A DNA stretch of 64,000 nucleotides from Archegozetes longisetosus. Taxonomy: Eukaryota; Arthropoda; Arachnida; Sarcoptiformes; Trhypochthoniidae. Below, piece after piece: positions 1 through 13,800 of this stretch. A program made the translations under genes and the position numbers. Below the pieces are notes generated by a model. The model saw only the letters and a program-made list of their open reading frames with translations. It was not told the DNA's origin and ran no database searches. The stretch spans positions 476,001 through 540,000 of the forward strand of contig JAEMBT020000005.1 in NCBI GenBank assembly GCA_018873245.2. The letters are read 5' to 3'. Each line of letters begins with the position of its first letter. The stretch's first letter is position 1.

Positions 1-3000
1 TAGACAACGATGACATTGTCGATTGCGCCAACTTTAAATTGACGTGTTTACAACTCATTTACGTTTATGCGTCATTGCTTTCAATATATATGTTAGATAT
101 GCTGTCAGTTTTAAGACTCCTTTTGAATCTAAGATTCAAATTTGAAAATCTAAAAGATAAACACAGCTAAGTACGTATGCACCTTTAATAAACTTGACAT
201 TTTTTCAACATTGAGATTGGCCGATCCACAATAATAACTTCTACGTAACAAAACTGGATAATAGTTATCGAAACTTCCTTTTTAATTGATTATTGACTTG
301 TATTGTGATGACTATTTTACTTTCAGTTCAAAAGTATCTGTTAGGAAATGGATTGAAATGATAAATTATGCACAGATGTTCGGGCGGAGTAGTGGTCGGG
401 TGGACAGTGGGTGTGTTTGAAGTGGTGCTACCCGTGGAAAATCAGAACAATCGTAAATAATAAACTGATGTATTAGTGGAACAGTGGTAGGGATGATACA
501 AAACTGACTCACTTTTGTTATTATCAATAATATTGAACTAATGTTTAAATTAGTGGGTCTTTAGCTTTTTGTTGATCTCTATTTTGGGGGCACTAATAGC
601 GGATGTCTGCAGAGACAGAGAGAGTCTAACTTACATGTTAGAGAAGAGATGAATGGCAATCAATACGTGGTCTTTCCTGAGCGCAACTTAACCCACAATA
701 GCTTTATTATAGCATCCATTTATTTATTGATGATTATGAACTAACATTTTTCTCTTATTTTAAATGACAAAAGTACAATCATTTCATATTCCCAAACGGT
801 GTGCGACAGTATTAAAACAATGTTTACTCTGGTAATCAGTTTTATATTACTAGGTACTAATTTAGTATTGTTTCCAAAGCATCTAAACATCAGTTTCCAA
901 TTTTCTTCTAAGCATACCTTTTGGATCTTTGAGAGCTTTTCAAAGTCTTTCATTGGTTTTCAGTAATATCTTCGAGTGATTTCCGGTTATAAGTAGCGAT
1001 TCATGTTTTAGACCTAAACGATTTATTGAAAACTCAAATAAAACAGTTAACTGTAAGCCTAGAACTTTATTTCTACGCAGATATACCGCAAACATTTGGC
1101 TCTACGGTATACTGAATCAATTGAAGTGTATAACAAGGATAATGAGATTATAGACAGGGTAAAATAGTGAAAAAATAAATGCGACAAAAGTTCGAACGCT
1201 GGATCGGGAAAAAGCTACAATACCAGCAAATTTGGAGGCAGTAGAATGAAAGTAAATCTTTCTAACACTCTATTTCAAATGGAACACATTTTACGGGCAA
1301 TCTCTCGGGAAATTTCTATTGCAACACTAACTTAATGCTCGAATGATCGAATCATACCGGAGATAAATAGGAGTACTATTTAACATTTAGTATTTGCAAT
1401 CATATTACAGCATAAGGCACTGTCAAACAAATTTACATTTAAAAAGCAGTTGTAATATTAAATGGTTGACTCATTGTTAAGTATCGATAAGTTAACCACA
1501 AACATAAAAAATTGAAACCTCTAGTGGTTAGTGATAAGAATCTCCGGTTTCAAGCCATTTGGGACACATATAACTTACTTCAATGTGAAATTATTATTAA
1601 TCATTTTTTCGCTTAACCATTTTTTCAATAAGAAATTTAACACTTCAATGATCTATAAATTGATCTAATATACCAGAGAATTCATTTCTGTCTGTGAGTC
1701 AAAATGATTTAAATGTCTAATCGCTTATGATTAATAGCAGAAATACTGATAAGGTTTTCATTTCGAAGCTAATCAATCAATCGATGTGTATGCATAATGT
1801 TGCGTAGTTTTCATTACAAGAATACAATTTAAAATACTCAAACTTCACTCTTAAAGAAGTTGTCTTGTGCTTTTGGAAACTTTGAAACTGTAGCCTTAGG
1901 CAAAATAATCGGTGCTGAATCGTCCAAATCTCGGAATCGGCTGAGCGAAACTCTACACTCAGTCGTGTAAGGCTTGCTACAAATTAGCAGTCAGAGTCAG
2001 AAAATTTCAGATTTGTTTACCACTATTTTTATCAAAATTAATAATACTCTCTAATCATCCAAACAACAAGGATGCTCTACTTTTTAGTTATCGTCATACA
2101 TACACATATTATTCTTGATATATATTCATGTATTGATTATGTGAATTTTTGCACAAGTTTGAATGATCACAGTTTATCAATTTGGATATTTATAATTTGC
2201 AATGCTATTAATATTGCTGCTGATAACTTGAATTAAACCTTATTTTGTTGTAATATTTCCTATTTGACATTAGTTATCCTAATAAAAGTTAACTAGAAGA
2301 CTCACAACTTTGGTTTCTACTTTCAACATTGAAATGTAAATTTATAAGCTCATGTCATTAATATATAAGGCTAACACTTTCAGTTGTTTCAATATTAATA
2401 ATCTTACAGCCCATCTGATGGCTTTAGTGAGAGAACTCTATTACGTATACTTTTATAATTTTGTTTGCTTAATAATTCAAATATTGTTATTCTCTGTAGA
2501 TTAAACTTTACTATTAAGATGGCATTCGGAATATTTCAAATATTTGTGCATCGCTTTAATCTCTGACTGCTTTCACATATAAAGCAATTGAGCGCTTTTT
2601 TATACTGTGAGACACTTTCAGTGCTCATCAGATATTGCAGCTTACTGTAAAGTTGGGTTTATATATAAGATTAAGTTTTATCTCAAATCAATTTGATTTG
2701 CGAGTTATAACAAACGAACATTATAATTATTTGAATAATTGTTTTTAATAAACGAAGCAAAAAATAAACTATAATAATAACGAATAGAAGAACTGTTACT
2801 GTACATATTTTCAACTTTTATTAAATCCTTAATATTTATTACCGACAATGCATTTTTCAAAAACAGTATTTTTGATAATATATTTAGTCTTTAAGTACAG
2901 AAAAGATAATAACATAATAATAATAGTAATAATACACAAGTAATCTGTTTGAAACATTGTTTGGTAATTGTTTTGAAATAACATCTTAGGCTAAACTCTG

Positions 3001-4157
3001 ACAAGTTTACGATACTTAGACTAGACAGTTTTATTATAACACTAAAAACTTGCATTTATTTAGCCAGAAGTTTATCATATTTAAGAACATGTTATATTCT
3101 TTAAATTATTGAATTAGAATCAAAATTAAGCCTGAGTTGTGAACTAAATTGTGATTTGTGTCAAATTGTTAAATGCTTGGATAATCTACGTCTTAATTGA
3201 TTTTGAATACTACATGTCCATAAATACTCGGCACAAATGATATGAATTTTACAATCATTTTTCTGCGCTCGGAATGAATGTGAAAACATAATTGCCTTTA
3301 AAATGTACAAAACTATAATAATTGGCTCAGTTATTCCTTGTCTCAGTGCCACAATATTATAGCGAATAATTAAATATATGAGTAATGGAGTCAATACTTA
3401 AAAGCTTTTTTTGGAGCGAAAAAAACTCTTAAATTAAAAAATATGTGATTCTCGTGAACACAAAGTGTATCTTTTTTTAAAATGAAAGTCATGGAAACAC
3501 ATTTGTCACTAAAATTATTAGAATATTGTTTTCTTTGAAAATATTTAAACAGTTTAAGTACAGCTAAATTAAGGCACTCCCTTCTCATTCAATCAAAATT
3601 GAAGATAAATTCAATTTTCACAATTGATTCTAATTTTGTTTTGTTCTCAATTAGTTATTTTAAGAGTGTTTAAGAGTATTGAAAATAAAGGATTTGTTTG
3701 CCTCTGCTCTGTAGCAATTCATTAGAACTATTACTTAAAGGACGCACTACTAGTATATCGTAAAGGTTTGGAGCTCATTTCATTAACTGTTACGATTCTC
3801 AATCTTATTCCGAAAACCGAACACTAAACACTCATATAATAAACAAAAACACATTGCAATCAATAATATATTTATATTTTTTGTTCAAAAACTTATACTT
3901 TGCTGCCTATTAGAAGGTAAAGTAAAAATACTAATAAAACCAAATGCAATCAAGAGCTAAAATGCGAACAGTTTCAAGATTGACGCTAAACTTATACTAA
4001 AGTCAATTTTTTTTGTTTAATGTATTTTGACCTATCATTTTGTTTGCTATAATCAATTAATAGTAAATATTTGTTTCATTGTTGATATAAAGTGTGTATA
4101 ACGGAACCCTTACCAACAGAACGATCAGTTTGGCGATCAGATAGTAGAACATGATGA
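1..4157. other. Non-coding 3' flank of the homeobox gene
   Basis: No open frame here shows protein-family character; the 60-80 codon frames are what AT-rich DNA gives by chance. One less AT-rich patch at about 365-450 can be read on the minus strand as a Thr/Pro-rich stretch, but it has no convincing splice context. A minus-strand ATTAAA at 4016-4021, about 140 bp past the vnd stop codon, is a weak poly(A) signal candidate. Otherwise nothing is seen. Confidence 0.6.
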
Positions 4158-6686
4158 CTACCACCACGGGTGCTGATGCATCAAATGGTGACCGTAAGCT
4201 GATGGCATTACGTTCATGTTGAAAGATGTCATGCACTGCGCGCTTGACGGCAATTGCGATAATTCAGCGGCTGATATATTAGGTAAACCATTTGGTCCGT
4301 CTTGTCCGGGATGGCCCTTCATCATTGATCCGGGTTGACAAGGCTTGCCATCACGTACTAGTACGGGCACTGCCACACGTCGGGGTGAAGGTAATGGGTT
4401 CATGTCAAGGCCTTTCTCTTGTCGGGCGCGTTTTGTTTTGTATCTATGGTTCTAAAAGTTAATTTTCAAATTTAATTATGTCATTTAAGCGAAACAAAGT
4501 TGCAGATATGATTTGATCTATCTATAAATACATAATGTGTTCAGCACTAAATAAGTGCTGATTCGTATTATGCTCAATTTAACAAATTATAGTAAAATCG
4601 ATAAAATTATTTTTCTGTTGCTATCTGTACTCGATGCATGCTTTTAATATTTGATTCTTTAGTTTGATTAAAAATATGAACAAATTACTGATTTGGTTCG
4701 ATCTCATAAGTTATAGTAACAAATCACTGCTTCAATAATATCAGAAGCCTTTGTTAGCTATCAATATCTCAAACATTTGACGATATTTTTTAATCAGGAA
4801 TGAATTGCAAGAACGCATTTGTGTGTAGCCGAAATCGTGCACTTTTATCGCAATTATTGCTTAAAAACTGTTTTTATCAGAATAGACTTTGATTTTTCTT
4901 TATTCAAATATAGGTATTGGTTAGAGCTAAAGGTTAGATCCTCAAGTCTATCAGATGTGTGCACTCGGTTTTTAAACAACAAATTATCTTCTATAGAGCA
5001 ATAGTAAGCTTTGATGTATTACCTCAATATTCTAAATCAATACAAATTGGCTTGAACAAATCAATATTGTTTTCAATGACTTCGAAATAAGCACAAAATT
5101 AAAAATGAATAACAATCAAAATAAATAATGATTACCTGAAACCAAATTTTGACTTGAGTTGGAGTGAGCCTAATAATACTCGCTAAATGTTCTCTTTCAG
5201 GCGCCGATAAATATCTTTGTTGTCGAAAGCGTCGCTCTAATTCATAAGTTTGTGCTTTTGAGAATAAAACTCTTCTTTTCCTTTTCTTCGGCGTGTGTTC
5301 GCCATTACCTGCTTGTGAACCGTTGCCAACTGTAATACCGTTATCTCCACTATCATTCATTTTAGAGCCTCTCCTACTAACACCGATCATATCATCAGGG
5401 CCCAAGCCACTAATTGGTTCGATATCACCTTCACTGCCGTCAACACTCAGATTACTTTCAGAATTAAAAGGACTTTCCGGTGGACTGATTTGATTATTGG
5501 AATGCGAATGACCAACGGTTCCATTATTTGTGATCAATGGCTTTGACTCGATTAGATTTGGACTTGAAGTTGAGTTTGGAGATAAAACTGCTGTGTCTGT
5601 TGGTAGTGCAGGGGAGGTATGTTGTGGCGATGATATGGCTGGCGGCGCATCGCCTGATGCCGATAAGCTTGTGGATGAGGTCGAAGATAATGCTAAATGG
5701 CCTGAAAGATCTGGTGGTATTTGTAAAGGCTCGAGAAGACGGCTCGTGTCGAGACCCACTTGACTGAGAGATGCTATTAATTGAATAGATCAATGATTAA
5801 CAGATTTGTATGAGTTGAGTCAAATCTAATAAGACTTTTCAGTATCGAAAGATTCCTAAGAATTTTGATGAACAGAGCAAATGCTTTTGACTTGTATAGA
5901 ACAAAGTAACTTTTGGTATCTAACTTTTTAGAATCAAAATTGATTGAAACAATTATTGTGAATGCAGATTTGAGCAAATTCGATCAACTGAGTGAATTAC
6001 TTGTTTTCTTAAAAACAAGTTGAGAACAATATATATGTACATTAAGACTTTATAATATCTTTTCTATTATGTAAATGGGAGCTATAACACATTTGGTTGT
6101 GTTAAAACATCTGCATTACTAACTTAGTATCGGATTAACACAAACCTATCCCAATATTTTATTGTATAGACAGCTGTTTAAATAAAAGTTTGGACATGAA
6201 GAATAATCGAACATAGATATCTAACAGGACTTCTGGCCTTTTATGAGTAAATTGCATTTTCACAAATTGCACTTTTACAACATTAGAAAAAATAAATCGT
6301 GCGATCACTCAATACTTACGCAAAGGTGTCGAATAAGTAAACATTTCAGATGGTGGTAACCATCGTGCGTATGGATTATCACAAATGCCAGCGCTGTAGT
6401 AGAGCGCGGCCGCCGCCGGATGATAGGCCGCAGAGTTGGCTGATGTAAGACAGTTATCACCACTTCCATCGAGTGTTAGGGTTGATGAACCATTTGTTAT
6501 TGGACTGGAATTAGGATTAGCACGACTTGACTTATGTGTCGGTAAGTCTAATATGTCTTTTACACTAAAGCCAAAAGTTCTGTCTTTGGACGCGGACGTA
6601 CTCGCATTACTCGTATTACTCGCATTTTGTAACATTTTCATGATTGACAATACGTTAACAGTATATGAGGACGACGGACAATACAT
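4158..6686 (-). CDS. vnd: NK2-class homeodomain transcription factor (Vnd / Nkx2.2 ortholog)
   Basis: Sequence-specific nuclear DNA-binding protein; this family patterns the ventral neuroectoderm and acts largely as a repressor. Three exons fit: 6320-6686, 5136-5773 and 4158-4451, giving 432 aa. Visible domains are the TN (Eh1-like) motif [12 protein letters not shown] at about residues 38-49, a Ser/Thr/Pro-rich linker, the homeodomain at about 286-345 with the NK2 signature Tyr54 (WFQNHRY), and the NK2-specific domain with [20 protein letters not shown] at about 354-373. The second intron splits the homeodomain between Gln50 and Asn51. Donors are GTAAGT and GTAATC; acceptors are TTAATAG and TTTTAG. 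An in-frame TGA directly precedes the first ATG (6684-6686), whose context is weak, so Met16 or Met18 could be the real start. TN, homeodomain and NK2-SD together are diagnostic of Vnd/Nkx2.2 rather than Scarecrow or Tinman. Confidence 0.96.
5763..5774 (-). other. Tandem alternative 3' splice sites of vnd exon 2
   Basis: Two AG acceptors lie 10 bp apart at the 5' end of exon 2. The upstream one (exon from 5773) accepts a phase-1 donor, as at the end of the TN-domain exon. The downstream one (CTCTCAG, exon from 5763) accepts a phase-2 donor. Because 10 is not a multiple of 3, each acceptor is in frame with only one class of upstream exon. The downstream site has the better pyrimidine context. 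Confidence 0.55.
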
Positions 6687-6985
6687 TCAGTCACTTTTAG
6701 TTGCTTTTCATAAAAGCTAAAGTGAAAGCACAACTTTTTCTGTTTAAAACATAAAACTTTGAGCTTCACATAAAGCAGACAACAATTTCAATGAAGAACT
6801 TGAAAAATTGAGTGATTTTAGTTTTTGCTCATATGTATGATTATTTCGTAATGTCATTAAAATGTTTATTATTATTATGATTAACCGAAATACTGCTTTG
6901 AGTATATAATTGAAGTGACACTTAAATTCGAAGAGGAAGCACTTAAAAATGACAATTCATGTTTATACACATATAAAAATGCCAA

Positions 6986-7015
6986 ACTCACTCTCACTCT
7001 CTCTCTCTCACTCTC
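6986..7015. repeat. Interrupted (CT)n / GAGA tract
   Basis: Short CT-rich run, read GAGAG on the minus strand, 300-330 bp upstream of the vnd start codon. Such tracts are common at arthropod developmental promoters as GAGA-factor sites. A regulatory role here is inference. Confidence 0.6.
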
Positions 7016-7129
7016 AATGACATACAGTACACACACAAGACCTCATGTAATAAGTATTATGCATTGGCATTCACATCTAGGATCATTTTTCTAATGAGCA
7101 AACATACATTTCATCAAATTTTTTATCCA

Positions 7130-7746
7130 GGGCTGAAAAAGATAGAGTTCGTGTGAGAGAGAGGACACACATTCGGTAAAGAGCCAAAATTGACGAAAAC
7201 TGTCTCGAAAATGCGGGTGAAAGGAGGAGTTGCGAAATACTGGCTGTGGCTGGTCAAACCCACTCTTAAATTCTTATTTTGTTCTCAATCAATTTGTCAT
7301 CGAATACCTGCCCCTCTCATTATAGTCGACAATACAGTGGATTCGATGCTTGAAATTCTCCCCAAAAAGTTTTTAGCATAAGAGAAGCGTATAGTCTGTG
7401 CACACATTTTTCAAGAATAGCTTTTCGAGAATCCCTCATATTTTTTAGTACTAGTAGTTTAGCATTGAATATATGCCTATGTGTGTGACAGACATATATC
7501 GATCGATGTGCAGGGATTGGGCAGCGCTTACCGTGGATGACTTCAAAAGAAGTGTTGCATTGGACGGCTGTGAGGAGAATGCGGTCCACCCTCTCCTCAT
7601 TCAAGAAGATGCTTATTCGTGGAGCGCTTATTCGGAACAGGTCGAGACGACTCTACAACTCGTATGAGTGCCACTCAAAACGCATGTACAGACCATCATC
7701 ATCATCGAGTGCGTGCCAACTGCTCAAGAAGTGAACAACTCTAACC

Positions 7747-7750
<4 letters not shown>
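7130..7750 (-). promoter_or_regulatory. vnd: Probable 5' UTR exon and promoter zone of vnd
   Basis: This stretch is clearly less AT-rich than its flanks and has open frames on both strands that resemble no protein. On the minus strand a good donor, CACG|GTAAGC, ends a candidate exon at 7532. That exon lacks an ATG in its longest open frame, so it suits an untranslated leader spliced to the TN-domain exon, for example through TTTTAAACAG near 6750. GA/CT tracts at 6986-7015 and 7751-7778 bracket the region. The transcription start itself cannot be seen. Confidence 0.4.

Positions 7751-7778
<28 letters not shown>
7751..7778. repeat. (TC)14 microsatellite
   Basis: Perfect 28-bp TC run, read as GA repeats on the minus strand, at the upstream edge of the putative vnd promoter zone. 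Confidence 0.95.
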
Positions 7779-7780
<2 letters not shown>

Positions 7781-10647
7781 GCATTGACTCTCTCTTTGCT
7801 AATCCCCTGTTCTTCTACTGTTGTTCTTTTAGAGCTACTTAGTTCTTAAGTGAAGAGCTGGTGCTCGTTCACAAATGGCATAAATGGCGGGCAAATAAAG
7901 TAACCGACTTTATTATCGCTTGACTTGTGCCGTATTTACTCATTAGGATATGAGCCTTCGCTAAACGCCAATAAATTATGCTCCAGGTTATAGAGTATTG
8001 TTTTCATTTAAATTCAGTCATAATTATTATGAACTGTCTCGCCGGAAATTAAATACTCTAATTACTGAACTAAACCATTAATTACTGACTTGCGAGATTA
8101 AATATACGCATTGATGTATCCTCTTTAGCTAAAACACGATATAAGTGCGCAATATTTAATGATTGAAGTGATCTACACTTCAACTACTGCTCTGTCATTT
8201 TAACTTAGTTTTCAGTTTAATACTCAAGTTTAAATAATTTAATTACTAAATGAAGAGGCTGTGAAAAATTTCACAATCAAAAAGTATTTAATAGATTTTA
8301 CTGCCATTTATCAAAACATTAAATGCTATGCAAATGCATATGCATAAAATTGACGGCATTGTGTACGTGCAAATGCGCACTTTTTAACATTTGCAGTAAA
8401 CTTCAATAATTATAAACTGATCTTAGAATTGAGAGTCAATTGAACTGTATCTTGATGCCGACATAATAATACCGTTTAATATGATTTAATGACTTGTTAA
8501 ATGGTCTTTGTAAAGAGCGATCCATTCAATTGAGAGCTACTAGAAAAGAGTCAAGTTTTTACGATAAGAGAGTTAGAGCCTTAAAATGATTGTGCGGGTG
8601 CTAACCGAAAGTTCATATATAATTTACAATTGGAGCACTTCTTCAACAACACTTGTTGTTCAGTAGAATACTTGAGAGGCTTTGATGCGGCACTTGTCAT
8701 AATATTCATGAAATAATAACAATAAATTATTTTTATCCATCAAATAACAAAACTTTTATTTACTGCAATAATGAAATCATTTCTGTTTTGTCTCTTTTAG
8801 ACGTTTTATTACTTTAGGCTTAATTTAAGTTTTATACGTATGATAAAAGTCGACAACTTTTCAAAGCCTCCTTCAAGTTGAATATCATTTAGATCTCTTT
8901 CTCTATGTTTAGGGTTTTAACTTGAGATACAAGTCTAACCACTTGAACAAGAGCTTAATTTTTCGAGAGGGCTCGAGAATTGAGATGTTTCATAAAAAAA
9001 TGATTCATTACTGAAATGTGTGTACATGAGCTTAACTAATTTCGGTTGATTGACACAAATAGGCTTTTGGAAAATCGAAAAAACAATCGTCTATTATACT
9101 TACGATAAAAGTTTTTAAAAAAATATTGGAAGTACTTTTAGCCACAGAGGAAGCTTTTAGGCATACAATTTTTTAAAACTATTTATAAACCCAGGAAAGT
9201 TGTATTTGAACTTCAGATTAAACTTTGAAAAATTCAGATTATTTTTGTTATCTATGAAACCGCACCTAAACTGTTGTGAGAAATCGATTCTTGACTGGAC
9301 GATGACTGTTAGTGTCATTTACCTAAAATATTATCAAATAAATAATAGAGGGAATACTCAAACAGAGTGAATGTGTGTAATCCTAGCATTCATATTGAAG
9401 TGTCAGCTTCTTTCCATCAAGAAGTGAAGAGGTAATAATATAGAAAAACAGTAGTGCTTAAGAAGCATTGCATTCCTACTTCAAAATAAGGAAATGCCAA
9501 AAAACTATCCTATTTAGCCCAAAACTTCTATGAACTATGGACGTATCTCTCAAATTTTCTAGTTAATCAATCAAAAATAATAACAATCGAGAGAACATAC
9601 ATCAATTTAACGATTTTTCAAACCATTTTTCTTTTGAAGAAAATCACATTTAATCCAAAAATAGCTAAATAAAGTTCAAATGTTGACAACAATTTTAAGC
9701 TATTTTCTACAAATACATCTGCTTTCTTAGGCTATAACTTACTATGAATTAAGCAAGTCAAATTTTATAAAATTGTATAATATATACAATAATATAATTT
9801 ATTTAGAATGAGGCAAACTATGAGATCAAAGGAATGAATAGCTGCCAACAAAGGCAGTACCAGTTTTACAATAAAGTCTTGACGCTTTGCCTCATATTTT
9901 ATTATGAAAGAAAAATAAGAGATGCTTCGGCATAGTGTTGGCTATAGGCTAGGTTAGACAGTGTCTCGTTTGTTATAAAAATTTTTCAACTTTAAAGTTA
10001 AATACTTGCCCCTAAACTGAGTGCCTTTTACCTAAACCTTTAAAGTTATTCAAAAAGAGTGTGTGCAGGACCTGCAGGTGTGTCACTCTATGACCTTTAT
10101 TTGGCTCTAAACGTAACCTCTATAAGTCTATGCAACCATTTTTAAGTATTACACGTATTTGCTGTTAAACTAAGAATATTGCCAGTGAAGGAGAAATTGT
10201 TTTCTAGTTTTATTGTAAATACAATTGTTTAGGGCAAAAAATGGTCCGCACAATTTCACCAAAAGCTATGTGTTCAATCGTTTCTCATGCATAAGTTTTC
10301 ATTGAGTCGTACCATTAAAATACGATAAAACGTACAAATTTAACTAGTTTTTTAGATACACTCATATAAAGATCGGACAAATTTACTACTTTCAACATTT
10401 CTATTGATACAAAACAATTGAAACATCTTATAACTGCTACTAGACTTCGGCAAATTTAAACCTGAAAGCAATGCAATTGACAGACAATGCCATTAAGCCA
10501 ATGGATTAGCAAAAGCTTCAAGTTTGACAGTAAAGCAAATATAACATTAATAATAAGCAACGAAAAGCCTATATAATGAAGGAAAGTCTCATTTCTAAGC
10601 TTGAGCTGCAAGATTTTTAGTATGAACTATATGAATGTAATCCTTAC
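7779..10647. other. Intergenic or first-intron sequence upstream of vnd
   Basis: No coding region is seen. If the 10.65 kb exon is a true alternative first exon, this whole stretch is intron for that isoform. The only motif of note is a POU octamer cluster near 8.33 kb. Confidence 0.5.
8328..8385. promoter_or_regulatory. POU octamer-like cluster
   Basis: A consensus octamer ATGCAAAT at 8328-8335 is followed at once by GCATATGCATAAA, and about 35 bp later by TGCAAATGCGCAC. Overlapping octamer-type sites upstream of a neural homeobox gene suggest a POU-factor element. This is motif evidence only, and short AT-rich motifs recur by chance. Confidence 0.25.
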
Positions 10648-10838
10648 TATTTATAATCAGGACCGGTGTTATTGTCAGAATCGAGTGACAATAGAGTACC
10701 GGATTCGTGCGTTGTGATGGATGATAAATTGGTGATTGCATTGATTTGTTGTTGATGATGGTCTAAATAGTTGGAACTCGTATTAATACCACTATAGTCT
10801 TGATCATAATCGGACCAGCGATCAGTTGTTGAATACAT
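10648..10838 (-). CDS. vnd: Candidate alternative first exon of vnd (isoform without TN motif)
   Basis: An ATG at 10836-10838 opens 63 codons plus two bases, ending in a donor ATA|GTAAGG. The residues are not the Phe/Ile/Lys mix of random AT-rich frames: Tyr/Asp/Ser/Asn-rich (MYSTTDRWSDYDQDYSG at the start, then QQQ and Ser/Thr runs), as in the disordered N-terminus of a transcription factor. The exon ends in phase 2. It cannot join the TN-domain exon, because every acceptor there meets an early stop, but it joins the downstream acceptor of vnd exon 2 (5763) exactly in frame, giving a 370-aa protein with the homeodomain and NK2-SD but no TN motif. It could instead belong to an unseen gene, or be chance. 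Confidence 0.5.
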
Positions 10839-13800
10839 TTTGTAAGTAAATGAATGCGTGAATAAATTGGATTTTTTTAAATAATAAAAACGTATTTTTC
10901 AAAAAGAAAGTTCACAATTGATTTGAAATGAAATGACTAAAACACAAAATGTATAGTTTGTTGCTAGAAAATAATAGTTGAAATCGAATTAATAATAATT
11001 TGATAGATGAGCTACAAATCATAGTTGGCAAATATCAATAAGAGTAAAGTTTTTCACTATCAGTTTTTGAGCACATGCTGTTAATACTGGTTTGATTCTG
11101 ATTCTATGGCTTCTTAGAGTCACCCAAAAGTTTTAGTCCCTGATAGATAGTTAAAGGCAACAAATGATATCGGTTTTGCTTCTATTGCCAACACAAAACA
11201 CCTTGGATATTATCGACAATATGTACCATAGAAAATACTGCGTTTGCCTTATGTTTTTAAACTACAGTGAAACTACATTATAGCTGACGCTTTTACTTGT
11301 TTATCTTTCTTTATTCACAAAACAAACAAACAAATCTAAATCTGATTAATTATTAATAATAATTTTGGTGCTAAACATTTGACAATTTGATCAATTTTTC
11401 AAAAGTGAGGCCAATTTAGTTTGTTATCGAAACGTTAATGCCTATCGATTCTTTATACAATTATTATAATTGCTTCACCCAATTTTTGCTTAACTATAAC
11501 GGTTCGCTACAATGAGGTTATGTAAGATCTATAAGCTATAAGGCATGCCTTCTGTAATAACTGATTAGCAACAGATGCGGACAGATTGGAGCAAATTCAA
11601 TATTTGTGTGTAATTTGCGCTTATTTTTATAGTCATAAGTTATTGTACACAATTCTGTTCCTCCTCTTCTCTCAATTTGAGTTTAACATTTCATAAGTTT
11701 ATATCCAAGAATTAATCTTTGTTTTAACGTGTTTTTATCGCACTAAAACAAACCCACTCATTATATATTAAATAGTGGTCTTATTATATTATTAATTCAA
11801 TTAAACAATTTTTATTCACGCTTTTATTATACCAGTTTACGAAAAAAAAGTTTACATAAGATAAAGTAGAAAGAATTAAAAAACTAGAAAATTAACATTA
11901 TTTTGTAAGCTCTGAATCTTTAAATAGATTCTAAGTTTTTAATTATTTGAATTTTTCTTGATAAAGCTATTTTTACATGCTTATAATCTGTTATTTTCTA
12001 TTTCTAGAGATATACTTAAGTTGGGCATTGAATAATATTTTTTGGTGAAAGATTCATTTATTTAGTTGATTTTGATGAATGATCATAAGAACTTATTGAC
12101 AATGAGCACACTCTTTGGTTTGATGTATTGTGTATTATAAGTCACTCTTAAATGCCTCCCAAAACTTTGTTCTTGATATTCGATCTTTTCTATTGTTGAT
12201 CGTTTCCTTTTCTGTTTAGAGAGAACAGTCCGAGAAAGATATAAGAAGGCATTTTTTTGTCCGAGAATATCGCAAACAATGCTTATTTTTATTCAACTTT
12301 TTATCACTCATAATGTTTATTTTGAAGTAGGATTATTAACAAAAAACTTCTTAAAGTTTAGATTTATTGCTTTTAAGAGTGAGATAACAACTTTTTCACT
12401 CACTAGTGAAATAACAAAATAGAAAATCAAAAAATATATAGCAAAGTCTTGTGTACGAGAAAGTTATGCTTTGTTTTGTTAATCTAAGTTAGGGCTAGTG
12501 TTCACAATGATCACTCAGACGAAAGGACTTTTGGTAATCGCTTTTGGGGCACATTGTAAAACATCGCACAACATTTCGAGAATAACTTTGGCTTATTTTG
12601 TGGCTTATTTTGGTTCATTCGTTTGACGGATCACAATTTTATGTAAACATAATATAATGTACATCTTTCAAATGTAACCAACAAAAATATAGTATCTGCA
12701 AAGATTTCGTACATGTTCAATTGTATGAATGCCTGTTTATATTCTTAGGCAACAAATTCATAGGAATTGTGTTACATCAAATGCATTATCGATTAATGTG
12801 ACTAATATGTTTTCGAAACTCAAATTTTCATCTAGTATCAAAGCAAATAGATAGAAAAGATTGTCGCAGAAAAACAAAAATATATTCTATAAATCCAAAA
12901 TTTGTTGTGGAGATTGTGAATTTATGCAGGTTTAAAGTAAAATGAGTAACAAAAATTTGAGAACAGTTTATTCCAGATATTTGTTATGCGATTTGTGAAA
13001 TAATTTTTTTACTGTACAAATAAGAAGAATGATCATACATTATGATAGCATAAAATAATAATAAACTGACCAAATATTGTGAAATAACACGACACATACC
13101 TGGAAAGTTGGATTAGTTTATGAAGAACATGAGAATATCACGTGAAATGATAATAAGTTCGGTTTAATCAGCACTGATTAGGAGAAAATTTGGATTTGCT
13201 GCTATTTTATTCGACGCGCTTTAATAAAGGCAAAAATAGATTAGTTAAGGAGTTCTAATCTAAAATTCGATTGACAATAATATTACAAAACATGTTCAAT
13301 TAAAAAGTACTTAAAAGCTTATTTGTAAGTCTAAATTTATTTAAGGCTTTCAATTTTGAACCACAGTTTGACCATCTTTGCTAAGGCTTATGCTATGAAC
13401 CTAGTATTACCAAATTGTTAGTTCAATATACAATGAGTCCGTTTCTAAATGAAACCTCGTAAAAAAGACTTCAGTTAATTTAGACGTGTGTTTGTATTTG
13501 TAAAATGCTTACAGAAATCAATGCTAACAAAGAACAAAATAGAAGAAGAAATGTTATCTTAACTTATCTGGACTTTTGGCTTGTGTGTGTTGTGTGTATG
13601 TGTGTGTGAGTTTGTGCAAAAATCGTTAACATATTGCTTACGCTAAACATAATTTCATAATATCTTTCTTTTCTTTCTTATTGTTATCACAATTTTTACT
13701 TTGACTTACTTTCAGCCATATATTGATTGTATGTTTGTGTTGTATATGAGATTATTTGATTTCTAGGAATTTTCAGTAACTTTTATTTGCAAATAGAAAA

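Noticed and set aside
365..450. Less AT-rich patch with Thr/Pro-rich minus-strand reading
   Set aside because: Only one short frame and a poor acceptor; cannot be distinguished from chance.
8939..8946. CCACTTGA, an NK2-class binding site, also near 20397 and 27082
   Set aside because: A few matches to an 8-mer are expected by chance in 64 kb on two strands, so autoregulation cannot be claimed.
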